DNA of 7,874 bases from Betaproteobacteria bacterium UBA5216 (GTDB lineage Bacteria > Pseudomonadota > Gammaproteobacteria > Burkholderiales > SG8-41): assembly GCA_002412495.1 (NCBI GenBank), contig DHVE01000130.1:1-7874 (forward strand), given 5' to 3'. This document shows, in pieces, positions 1-6,268 of this stretch. How positions within the stretch are numbered: the stretch's first letter is position 1; each line of letters begins with the position of its first letter. Below the pieces are notes generated by a model. That model worked only from the letters and a program-made list of their open reading frames with translations. It had not been told where the DNA came from and did no database searches. The position numbers and the translations under genes are program-made.

Positions 1-378
1 GGCCTCAGCACCGACGACGAACCCGACCTGTGGCGCAAGGATTTAACCGGCGCCATCGAACAATGGATCGACGTCGGCCAACCCGACGAAAAACGCCTGC
101 GCAAGGCGTGCGGACGCGCCAATGAAGTTGTGGTCTATAACTACGGCGGCTCCGGCGCGCAGATGTGGCGCGAGAGCGTGCGCGATACGGTGTCGCGATG
201 CAGCAACCTCGCCGTGCATGCCATACCGATGGCGGCCAGTCACGCCATGGCGAAACTCGCTGGCGATGGCGGACGCGCGATGGCGTTGACTTACACCATT
301 CAGGACGGTGAGGTGTGGGTGGCCAATGAAAAAGACACCGTGCATGTCGTACCGGAGCGCATGACGGCAGGCGCGTAG
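1..378 (+). CDS. yaeQ: YaeQ family protein, C-terminal part (5' end outside window)
   Basis: The open frame runs from base 1 to a TAG at 376-378 and gives 125 residues without a start, so this is the C-terminal part of a protein usually about 180 residues long; roughly 55 N-terminal residues are missing. I recognise YaeQ by STDDEPDLWRKDLTGAIE near residues 3-20, then WIDVGQPDEKRLRKACGRA (22-40) and VVVYNYGG (43-50), which is the signature block of the family. YaeQ proteins are small and cytoplasmic, and structural work places them in a variant of the PD-(D/E)XK nuclease fold. Their cellular role is unsettled: an early proposal of an RfaH-like antitermination activity was not upheld. The gene converges on the Bug-1 gene with 40 bases between the stops, so it belongs to a different transcription unit and probably marks the conserved chromosomal flank of this accessory locus. 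Family assignment is firm; function is not. Confidence 0.9.
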   Translation, partial: GLSTDDEPDLWRKDLTGAIEQWIDVGQPDEKRLRKACGRANEVVVYNYGGSGAQMWRESVRDTVSRCSNLAVHAIPMAASHAMAKLAGDGGRAMALTYTIQDGEVWVANEKDTVHVVPERMTAGA

Positions 379-380
379 TC

Positions 381-398
381 GCGCCTATCGTCAGGCGC
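381..398. terminator. Hairpin between convergent gene ends, possible bidirectional terminator
   Basis: A perfect 6-bp GC-rich stem (GCGCCT at 381-386, AGGCGC at 393-398) with a 6-base loop sits between the YaeQ stop (378) and the Bug-1 stop (419, minus strand). Its position fits a shared terminator for two convergent genes. Neither side has the U-run of a classical intrinsic terminator, so it may act only weakly or just protect transcript ends. A 7-base tandem duplication (CGCTAAT twice, 410-423) lies beside it and includes the Bug-1 stop codon. Confidence 0.35.
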
Positions 399-418
399 CA
401 AGTGTTAAGCGCTAATCG

Positions 419-1417
419 CTAATCAATCCGCACCTTCGCCTGCTTGATCACATTGCCCCAACGGGTAATCTCCAGTTTCAAAAAAGCCTCCGCCTCCGCC
501 GGCGAATTACCCACCGGATCGGTGCCGGCCTTGGCCAGTATGTCCACGATCTCCGGCGACTTGAGCGCGCGCACAGTTTCGGCGTGCAGTTTCTGTATCA
601 CCGCTGGTGGTGTTTTGGCGGGCACGAGCATGGCGTACCACGACATCGCCTCATAACCCGGCACGGATTCGGCGAGAGTGGGAATGTCAGGCAGCGTGCC
701 TACGCGTTTGGATGAGGTCACCGCGATCAAGCGCAGCCGCCCGGCGTTAACTTGATTGATTACCGCCAACAGCGGGTTGATGATCATCGGCACGCGCCCC
801 GCGATCAAATCCGGCATCAGCGATCCGGTGCCGCGATACGGAATATGCGTCATCTCGATGCCCGCCATGCCGACAAACATTTCGCCCGCGAGATGCGACG
901 CCGAGCCGGGGCCGGACGACACGAACACCAGCTCGCGCGGCTTGGCCTTGGCGGCGGCGATCAGTTCCTTGACGTTTTTGGGCGGGAACGATTGCGTGAA
1001 CACCATCGCGTAGGGTTGGGTTGCGAGGGTGGTCACCGCCGCCAGATCGCGCACTGGATCGTACGGCAGCTTCGACATCAATGTGGCGTTAATGGCGTGC
1101 GACGGATTTACAACAACGATGGTATGTCCGTCCGGCGTTGACTTCGCGGCGATATCAATGCCGATGGTCATGCCCGCGCCGGGCCGGTGATCAACCACCA
1201 CCTGTTGGCCCCACGCCTGCGTGAAGCGCTGGCCCATGAGACGGACAATCTGATCCGAGCCGCCGCCGGGCGCGGTGGGGATGATGCAGCGGATGGCCTT
1301 GGTGGGCCAGGCCGCTAGTGAACTCGTGGAAGCGGTTTGCGCGCCAGCACCGAGCGGTGCGACGATCAACATCGCGGCAATACCCATTGGTGTCACACGC
1401 TGATAGCAGTTGCTCAT
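419..1417 (-). CDS. Bug/TctC family tripartite tricarboxylate transporter substrate-binding protein (Bug-1)
   Basis: This 332-residue protein has the usual Bug/TctC length. Family knowledge makes it a periplasmic receptor that closes over a carboxylate or related small molecule. Residues 1-26 look like a Sec signal peptide, with a hydrophobic core around 11-22 and likely cleavage at AGA|QT. The mature protein shows PGGGSDQIVR (50-59), GQQVVVDHRPGAG (70-82), PDGHT (95-99), LPYDPVRDLA (117-126), the HLAGEMF block (175-181) and IPYRG (192-196); these glycine-rich loops and the PYRG strand line the ligand cleft in solved Bug proteins. His77 replaces the commoner Asn of the 'xNRPG' loop. The ATG at 1417 follows GGGAGA at 1428-1423 with 5 bases of spacing, which decides the start; Met11 is a poorer alternative. 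It is the last gene of the minus-strand operon, 54 bases after Bug-2. The ligand cannot be read from sequence. Confidence 0.93.
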   Translation of the reverse strand: MSNCYQRVTPMGIAAMLIVAPLGAGAQTASTSSLAAWPTKAIRCIIPTAPGGGSDQIVRLMGQRFTQAWGQQVVVDHRPGAGMTIGIDIAAKSTPDGHTIVVVNPSHAINATLMSKLPYDPVRDLAAVTTLATQPYAMVFTQSFPPKNVKELIAAAKAKPRELVFVSSGPGSASHLAGEMFVGMAGIEMTHIPYRGTGSLMPDLIAGRVPMIINPLLAVINQVNAGRLRLIAVTSSKRVGTLPDIPTLAESVPGYEAMSWYAMLVPAKTPPAVIQKLHAETVRALKSPEIVDILAKAGTDPVGNSPAEAEAFLKLEITRWGNVIKQAKVRID

Positions 1418-1422
1418 GCCCG

Positions 1423-1428
1423 TCTCCC
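1423..1428 (-). promoter_or_regulatory. Ribosome binding site of Bug-1
   Basis: GGGAGA on the minus strand, 5 bases before the ATG at 1417. It is the only strong Shine-Dalgarno sequence before a Bug gene here; the other Bug genes seem to rely on coupling to the preceding gene. This fits the 54-base gap that separates Bug-1 from Bug-2. Confidence 0.65.
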
Positions 1429-1471
1429 ATGATGGCTACTGAAACCCACTCTCGCGGTGATGCGCCACGCG

Positions 1472-2479
1472 TTAATCCATGCGTATGCCGGCCTCTCGTA
1501 TCACCTTGCCCTTGATCGTCATGTCGTCACGAATAATCGCGGCGAACTCCGCCGGCGAGTTACCCACGGCTTCGATACCAGCCTTGAGTAAACGCTCCCT
1601 GGCTTCCGGCGTGCGCATGTAGCGCGCGATTTCCCGGTGCAGCAGGTTCACAATGGCGGGCGGGGTACCGGCGCGCGCAAGCACGCCGATGGTTGCCGCG
1701 GATTCGTAACCGGCCAATACCGCACCGCCAGCGGTGGCCACGGTGGGCAGGCCGGGCGCCACGGGTGAAGGTTGCGCGGAGGTCACGCCCAGCGCGATCA
1801 GGCGCCCGGCGTTCACATGCGGTTGCGATGCGTTCGCGGTGGCAAACATCAGTTCCACGCGGCCGCTCACCACGTCGGTCAACGCCAGCGACGCGCCGCG
1901 ATAATTCACGCGCACCAGTTGTATGCCGGCCATCGACCGAAACAGTTCGCCGGCGATGTGGTTGGAGTTGCCGACGCCCGAGGTCGCATAATTCAGCGCG
2001 CCGGGTTTCTGTTTGGCGAGCGCAATCAGTTCGGGCACCGACTTAACGCGCAGCGACGGATGCACCACCAGCACGTTGGGCGAACTGATCGCGAGCGACA
2101 CCGGCGCGAAATCGCGCACCGGATCGAACGGCACATGGTCGCGCATGAACGGCGACAGCCAGATGACAAAGCCCACCATCATCAGCGTGTAACCGTCGGG
2201 TTGCGCCTTGACGAGTATCTCGCCCGGCGTCACGCCACCGGGACGATTGTCGACCACCACTTGCTGGCCGAGGCGCAGCGTTAAATCGGCTGCGAGCAGG
2301 CGCCCGGCAAAATCGCCCGCGCCGCCCACGCCGGATACCAACAGACGTATCGGCTTGACGGGGAAATTTCCCGCCGGTTTGCCAACGTCAGTCGCGGACG
2401 CGCTTTGCGCGAGCGCGGCGCTCGTGCCAGCCATGAGCGCCACATACAAAAAACCTTTTAAAAAGAAATGCTTAGTCAA
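1472..2479 (-). CDS. Bug/TctC family tripartite tricarboxylate transporter substrate-binding protein (Bug-2), TTG start
   Basis: This 335-residue periplasmic receptor has a clear Sec signal peptide: charged start MTKHFFLKG, hydrophobic core, and cleavage at ALA|Q after residue 24. The start that keeps the charged n-region is a TTG at 2479, only 7 bases after the dienelactone hydrolase stop and without a convincing Shine-Dalgarno sequence, so translation is probably coupled. A later start at the GTG (codon 13) or ATG (codon 16) would remove the n-region. Family blocks are GQQVVVDNRPGG (71-82), PDGYTL (94-99), VPFDPVRDFAPVS (116-128), HIAGELF (174-180) and a YRG motif (193-195). Two positions are unusual: the first loop is GVGGAGD (50-56) rather than APGGGxD, and Asn192 replaces the Pro of PYRG, so ligand contacts may differ. 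It resembles Bug-4 more than Bug-1. It is the middle gene of the minus-strand operon. Confidence 0.92.
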   Translation of the reverse strand: MTKHFFLKGFLYVALMAGTSAALAQSASATDVGKPAGNFPVKPIRLLVSGVGGAGDFAGRLLAADLTLRLGQQVVVDNRPGGVTPGEILVKAQPDGYTLMMVGFVIWLSPFMRDHVPFDPVRDFAPVSLAISSPNVLVVHPSLRVKSVPELIALAKQKPGALNYATSGVGNSNHIAGELFRSMAGIQLVRVNYRGASLALTDVVSGRVELMFATANASQPHVNAGRLIALGVTSAQPSPVAPGLPTVATAGGAVLAGYESAATIGVLARAGTPPAIVNLLHREIARYMRTPEARERLLKAGIEAVGNSPAEFAAIIRDDMTIKGKVIREAGIRMD

Positions 2480-2486
2480 AACAACA

Positions 2487-3182
2487 TTATCGCAGACTGT
2501 TCAATATCGCCAGCGCGCGGCCCATCGACAAGTCATAGGTCTTCTGATCAAATGCAGCGGGGTTTTCTTTCATCATGTAACCGTGATTCACGCCGGGGAT
2601 GATGTGCACGTCCACGTTCTTGTGGCGCGCGGGCACGGCGCGATACACCTCCTGCACCGGCGGCGGCGCCGCGTGATCGAGATCGCCCCAGATGATCGAG
2701 ATCGGCTGCGTAGTGCCTTCGAGTTCATGCACGAAATCGCCCAACTGCGTGCCGTGGCACGACACGCCGCCGTAATAGCCCAAGCGCTTCGGCCCGATAA
2801 GCGCGTACGGCCCGCCGTAGCAGAAGCCCATCGCAACCGCCTTGCCATTGAACTGCGGCATTTTTTTCAGTTCATTGAGTGTATCGACCATGTCGTTTTC
2901 GCCCTGCTTGATCACCGGCAGGCGCGGCTGCGAACGCGTCTTGGTGCGATTGTCGCTGCGGGACAGCGGCCCCGGCACCGTGCGCCAGAACAAATCCGGT
3001 GCCGCCACCAGATACCCTGCCGCGCCGAATTCGTCGGCGATGCTGCGTATATCGCCATCAACGCCGTGCACGGCGGACGCCAGCACGATGGCCGGCACTT
3101 TACCCGTCACATCGGGTGTCACGACATAACAATCGAAGTCCTTGCCTTCGACGGAACGAATCTTGATGTCTTTCTTTTGCAT
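2487..3182 (-). CDS. Dienelactone hydrolase family protein
   Basis: This 231-residue protein is a cytoplasmic alpha/beta hydrolase of the dienelactone hydrolase type (family length about 230-250), with no signal peptide. The nucleophile elbow is GFCYGG with Cys121 in place of the usual Ser, as in true dienelactone hydrolases. The acid is probably Asp169 in WGDLDHAAPP (165-174), and the base is His200 in GVNHGY. These match the family's Cys-Asp-His triad. Family members hydrolyse dienelactone in chloroaromatic breakdown or other esters and lactones. The region where classical enzymes carry an activating Glu (QEIFGVN) reads SAVHGVD (36-42), so that Glu seems absent and the substrate is probably not classical dienelactone. 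The ATG at 3182 has GGGAG 6 bases upstream. It is the first gene of the minus-strand operon, followed after 7 bases by Bug-2. Confidence 0.9.
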   Translation of the reverse strand: MQKKDIKIRSVEGKDFDCYVVTPDVTGKVPAIVLASAVHGVDGDIRSIADEFGAAGYLVAAPDLFWRTVPGPLSRSDNRTKTRSQPRLPVIKQGENDMVDTLNELKKMPQFNGKAVAMGFCYGGPYALIGPKRLGYYGGVSCHGTQLGDFVHELEGTTQPISIIWGDLDHAAPPPVQEVYRAVPARHKNVDVHIIPGVNHGYMMKENPAAFDQKTYDLSMGRALAILNSLR

Positions 3183-3357
3183 GGTTATCTCCCTGTTACC
3201 TGGTCTGTTGCATGGAAAGGATGGTCTATTTTACGCCATCCCCACCCGCTGGCGGCGCAACCACGCCGCTCACCTGCGCCATGCGATAAACTGGCCACCG
3301 TGCGTAAAAAAGCACACATCGATAATCTGTTAAATCCCTCAGTTCTTGTGAGTACAC
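3183..3357. promoter_or_regulatory. Divergent intergenic region, presumed promoters of both operons
   Basis: This 175-base gap separates the dienelactone hydrolase gene (minus) from the alpha/beta hydrolase gene (plus) and is the only place where both operons could start. Possible -10 elements are TAAAAT on the minus strand (3233-3228) and GATAAT (3321-3326) on the plus strand; neither has a good -35 box at normal spacing, which suggests activator-dependent promoters. Two short dyads are visible: GTGC-N8-GCAC (3300-3315), with an A-run in the middle, and TGTG-N4-CACA (3347-3358), which reaches the start codon of the plus operon. The right half (3301-3357) is visibly richer in A and T than the genes. 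I see no ORF or RNA gene in it. Promoter and operator assignments are tentative. Confidence 0.4.
3189..3193 (-). promoter_or_regulatory. Ribosome binding site of the dienelactone hydrolase gene
   Basis: GGGAG on the minus strand lies 6 bases before the ATG at 3182. It supports this start and is the main ribosome entry point of the minus-strand operon. Confidence 0.65.
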
Positions 3358-4443
3358 ATGATTTCATTTAGCGCGGATCAACCGTTGCGCCTTGCCGATC
3401 AGGGCTGCTTTTTCGTCGCGGGCAGCTATGGCGACAGCAGCGACGGTCGAACGATGACGGGGCAGATGTTCGTTCAATATCAAATCCCCGCAGTGCAGAA
3501 ATTTCCGCATCCGCTAGTGATGATTCACGGCGGCGGGCAGACCGGCGTTAATTTTCTCGGCACGCCCGACGGACGCAAGGGTTGGGCGGATTATTTTGTC
3601 GCCAACGGGTACGCGGTGTATGTTGTGGACCAGCCGGGGCGCGGACGCTCGGGCTACTTTTCGCATCGTTACGGCCCCAGTGCCGGGCGCGGCGCGGATG
3701 CCGTCGCGCAGCGATTTACCGCGCCGGAAAATTCAAACCACTGGCCGCAGGCCGGTCTGCACACGCAATGGCCCGGCGATGGCGTTGCGGGCGATCCCGT
3801 GTTCGATCAGTTTTACGCGTCGCAGGTCGAAAGCATGACGGACATGGCCGCGCTGGAACGATTCATGCACGAAGCCGGCGGCGCCCTGCTCGACCGCATT
3901 GGCTCCGCCGTGTTAATTACGCATTCGCAAAGCGGGCCGTTCGGCTGGACCCTCGCGGATGCGCGGCCCAAGCGGGTACGCGGCATCGTCGCCGCGGAAC
4001 CCAGCGGCCCGCCGCTGTATGAAATTAAATTCAAGGGCGCACCCGATTATTTCGAAGACGACGTAATTGGCCGCCCGTGGGGCATCACGCGCGGCCCCAT
4101 AACCTACGCGCCGCCAGTGTCATCGGTTGAAGAATTAAAACTCGTGCGGCAGGACAAGGCGGACGGCCCCGGACTGGCGCGCGGCTGGCTACAGGCAGAA
4201 CCCGCCCGGCAAATGCCCACGTTGCAAGGCATACCGATACTCATCTACACCGCCGAAGCGTCATATCACGCGCCGTATGATCATCTCACTTCAAAATATC
4301 TGCGGCAGGCGGGTGTGGCGCACGACTATGTGCGGCTGGCCGACGTGGGTCTGCACGGCAACGGTCACATGGTCATGCTCGAAAAAAACAATATCGAGAT
4401 CGCGGCATTCATGCAACAGTGGATGGAAGCGCACATTCATTAA
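3358..4443 (+). CDS. Alpha/beta fold hydrolase, esterase-like
   Basis: This 361-residue protein has no signal peptide, so it is probably cytoplasmic. It shows the alpha/beta hydrolase plan: a strand ending in the oxyanion-hole motif MIHGGGQTG (55-63), then YVVDQPGRGRSG (88-99), a nucleophile elbow ITHSQSG (187-193) and a late His in GNGHMVMLEKNN (334-345). The likely triad is Ser190, Glu214 (AAEPSGPP, 212-219) and His337. The elbow lacks the usual first Gly (Thr188), and Ser192 takes the place of the final Gly. A Glu acid right after the elbow and the GNGHMxMLEKN ending recall the group around the Alcaligenes esterase 713 structure; I recall that similarity from memory. The true substrate is unknown, but an ester or lactone is likely. 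The ATG at 3358 has only a weak GTGAG upstream. It is the first gene of the plus operon and lies 42 bases before the SDR gene. Confidence 0.88.
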   Translation: MISFSADQPLRLADQGCFFVAGSYGDSSDGRTMTGQMFVQYQIPAVQKFPHPLVMIHGGGQTGVNFLGTPDGRKGWADYFVANGYAVYVVDQPGRGRSGYFSHRYGPSAGRGADAVAQRFTAPENSNHWPQAGLHTQWPGDGVAGDPVFDQFYASQVESMTDMAALERFMHEAGGALLDRIGSAVLITHSQSGPFGWTLADARPKRVRGIVAAEPSGPPLYEIKFKGAPDYFEDDVIGRPWGITRGPITYAPPVSSVEELKLVRQDKADGPGLARGWLQAEPARQMPTLQGIPILIYTAEASYHAPYDHLTSKYLRQAGVAHDYVRLADVGLHGNGHMVMLEKNNIEIAAFMQQWMEAHIH

Positions 4444-4475
4444 CGGCAGTTATTCAACAGCAGGCTTTCTTAAGC

Positions 4476-4480
4476 AGGAG
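4476..4480 (+). promoter_or_regulatory. Ribosome binding site of the SDR gene
   Basis: AGGAG lies 5 bases before the ATG at 4486, in the 42-base gap after the hydrolase stop. It is the strongest Shine-Dalgarno sequence of the plus operon and fixes the SDR start. Confidence 0.7.
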
Positions 4481-4485
4481 ACATC

Positions 4486-5277
4486 ATGGATCTGGGATTA
4501 AAAGGCCGCACGGCCTTCGTCACGGGCGCAAGCCGTGGCATCGGCAAGGCCATCGCCACTGCACTGGCGGCGGAAGGCGTGAACCTCGGTTTGTTCGGAC
4601 GCGATATGGATCGCTGCAACGGCGTGGCGGCTGAACTCACGGCCAAGCATCCCGGCCTGCGCGTCGCGGTGATCGAAATGGATATCTCCGACCGCACGGC
4701 CATCAAACCGGCGGTGGATAAAGCCATCGCGGCGTTGGGTGGCGTGGATATTCTGGTGAACTGCGCGGGCGGCGCGTATCGCGGACGGCTGGCGGAGATT
4801 CCCGATGAGGCATGGGAAAATTATTTCGCGGTCAAACCACTGGGGCTGATTCGCATGTCTCGCGAGACCATGCCCTATCTTAAAAAATCCACGCAGGGGC
4901 GCGTCATCCATATCTCCGGCACGCGCGGGCGCGAGCCGCACGGCGTGCAGGTAATGTCAGGGCCGATCAATCTCGGAACCTTGAGCATCACCAAGGCGAT
5001 GGCGAACGAGTTCGGGCCGGACGGAATCACCGTCAATGCGATTTGCCCCGGCTCCACCGACACCGGCCGCTGGACCGAACTGGTGAGCATCCGCGCGCGC
5101 GAAAAAGGCATTTCCGTCGAGAAGGCCGAGCAGCAACTGGTGGAAGACGTGCCGATGGGGCGCGTGGTCAAACCCGAGGACGTGGCCGACCTGACGGTGT
5201 TTTTGGCGTCGAACCGGGCCGGCATGATCACCGGCTGCGCGATCAACGTGGATGGCGGAAGGACGCGTGGCATTTGA
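4486..5277 (+). CDS. Short-chain dehydrogenase/reductase family protein with altered active site
   Basis: This 263-residue protein has the length and Rossmann fold of a classical SDR. The nucleotide-binding motif TGASRGIG (13-20), an acidic MDIS turn (65-68), NCAG (92-95) and ICPGSTDTGR (186-195) are all intact. Arg39 after strand beta-2 (LFGRD) suggests NADP(H) preference. By hand alignment to FabG-type enzymes, however, the catalytic Ser falls on Gly145 (HISGT), the Tyr on Ser158 and the Lys on Asn162 (SGPIN, 158-162), while the structural Asn falls on Lys117 (VKPLG). There is no YxxxK anywhere near. Divergent SDRs with an Asn at the Lys position are known in proteobacterial genomes but are poorly characterised. 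It may therefore use another chemistry or only bind the nucleotide. Start ATG has a strong AGGAG. The protein is soluble and cytoplasmic, and its end lies next to the Bug-3 start. Confidence 0.9.
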   Translation: MDLGLKGRTAFVTGASRGIGKAIATALAAEGVNLGLFGRDMDRCNGVAAELTAKHPGLRVAVIEMDISDRTAIKPAVDKAIAALGGVDILVNCAGGAYRGRLAEIPDEAWENYFAVKPLGLIRMSRETMPYLKKSTQGRVIHISGTRGREPHGVQVMSGPINLGTLSITKAMANEFGPDGITVNAICPGSTDTGRWTELVSIRAREKGISVEKAEQQLVEDVPMGRVVKPEDVADLTVFLASNRAGMITGCAINVDGGRTRGI

Positions 5278-5293
5278 TGCCGTGACGTGGCGC

Positions 5294-6268
5294 ATGCGCG
5301 GCACCGCCGCTGGGGCCGTCACGGCCATTGTTGCTGTTGCCGCGTGGACAGCCCTCACCGTCCGCGCGCAAACGTATCCGGATCACGCGCTGCGCCTGAT
5401 CGTGCCGCTCGCGGCGGGCGGCGGCAACGACGCAGCCGCGCGAATGATCGCGCTTGAACTCGCCAAACGTCTGGGTCAGCAAATCGTGGTGGATAACCGT
5501 CCCGGCGGCGGTTCGGTGATCGCTTCCAATCTGGTGCTGGGCGCGCCCGCCGACGGCCATACGCTGTATCTGGTCAGTACCGCGTTCAGCCTCGCGCCCA
5601 TCCTGCAAAATAAACTGCCGTTCGACACATCGCGTGATTTCGCGCCGTTGAGCCGCGTGGGTATTTCGCCGGGCGGGCTGATCGTGCATCCGTCGTTGCC
5701 CGTGCGCAAGGTGAGCGACTTGGTGGCGATAGCCAAGGCGCGCCCCGGCGAAATTACCTTTGGCTCATCAGGCCTGGGCGGCGGCTCGCATCTCGGCGGC
5801 GAACTCTTCAATCTGCTGGCCCAGGTAAAACTGCTGCACGTGCCGTACCGGGGCAGCGCGATGGCAACCACCTCGGTGTTGAGCGGCGAGACGTCGGTCG
5901 CGTTCAATAATCCCACCTCTTCCATGCCGCACATCAAGGCGGGCCGCTTGCGGCTGGTGGCCGTGACCACCGCGGCACGCTGGCCGCTATTGCCCGATAC
6001 GCCAACGATTCACGAATCCGGCGTGCGCGGTTACGAGCATCTGATCTGGAACGGTTTGATGGTACGCGCCGGCACGCGTCCCGCCGTGCTGGAACGTCTG
6101 CACAAAGAGCTGAGTGCCGCGCTCAAGTCACCGCAAGCCACTGACATGCTCGCGCGCGACAGCGCACTGCCCGCGCCGGAAACGCCCGAAGCCTTCGCGC
6201 GTTTTCTCGCGGAGGAACACAAAAAATGGACACCCGTGGTGCGCAGGGCGGGGATCACGCCGCTATGA
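5294..6268 (+). CDS. Bug/TctC family tripartite tricarboxylate transporter substrate-binding protein (Bug-3)
   Basis: From the ATG at 5294 this is a 324-residue periplasmic receptor. The signal peptide is compact: MRG, then an Ala/Val core, with cleavage at VRA|QT after residue 25. Family blocks are PLAAGGGNDAAAR (38-50), GQQIVVDNRPGGG (61-73), ADGHT (86-90), LPFDTSRDFAPLS (108-120), SHLGGELF (165-172) and VPYRG (183-187). The start is uncertain. The frame stays open to an ATG at 5252, inside the SDR gene, but that start would put an acidic 14-residue extension before the signal peptide. A GTG at 5282 is a good alternative, because its GTGA overlaps the stop of a two-codon ORF that begins on the SDR stop codon. 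No clear Shine-Dalgarno precedes any of them, so coupling to SDR translation is likely. The gene ends in an ATGA overlap with Bug-4. Ligand unknown. Confidence 0.9.
   Translation: MRGTAAGAVTAIVAVAAWTALTVRAQTYPDHALRLIVPLAAGGGNDAAARMIALELAKRLGQQIVVDNRPGGGSVIASNLVLGAPADGHTLYLVSTAFSLAPILQNKLPFDTSRDFAPLSRVGISPGGLIVHPSLPVRKVSDLVAIAKARPGEITFGSSGLGGGSHLGGELFNLLAQVKLLHVPYRGSAMATTSVLSGETSVAFNNPTSSMPHIKAGRLRLVAVTTAARWPLLPDTPTIHESGVRGYEHLIWNGLMVRAGTRPAVLERLHKELSAALKSPQATDMLARDSALPAPETPEAFARFLAEEHKKWTPVVRRAGITPL

Noticed and set aside
2449..2466. A possible -1 frameshift heptamer (T TTA AAA) near the start of Bug-2
   Set aside because: It lies within the first ten codons and is simply part of the Phe/Leu/Lys signal peptide. 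No downstream structure or alternative frame makes a sensible product.
2208..3371. A 387-codon open frame on the plus strand opposite Bug-2 and the dienelactone hydrolase
   Set aside because: It is antisense to two well-recognised genes, is rich in Arg and His without any family motif, and reflects the codon bias of a GC-rich genome. The tail overlaps the true alpha/beta hydrolase start.
5252..5293. Upstream ATG start for Bug-3 at 5252
   Set aside because: It would place acidic residues in front of the signal peptide and overlap the SDR gene by 26 bases without a ribosome binding site; starts at 5282 or 5294 are more plausible.
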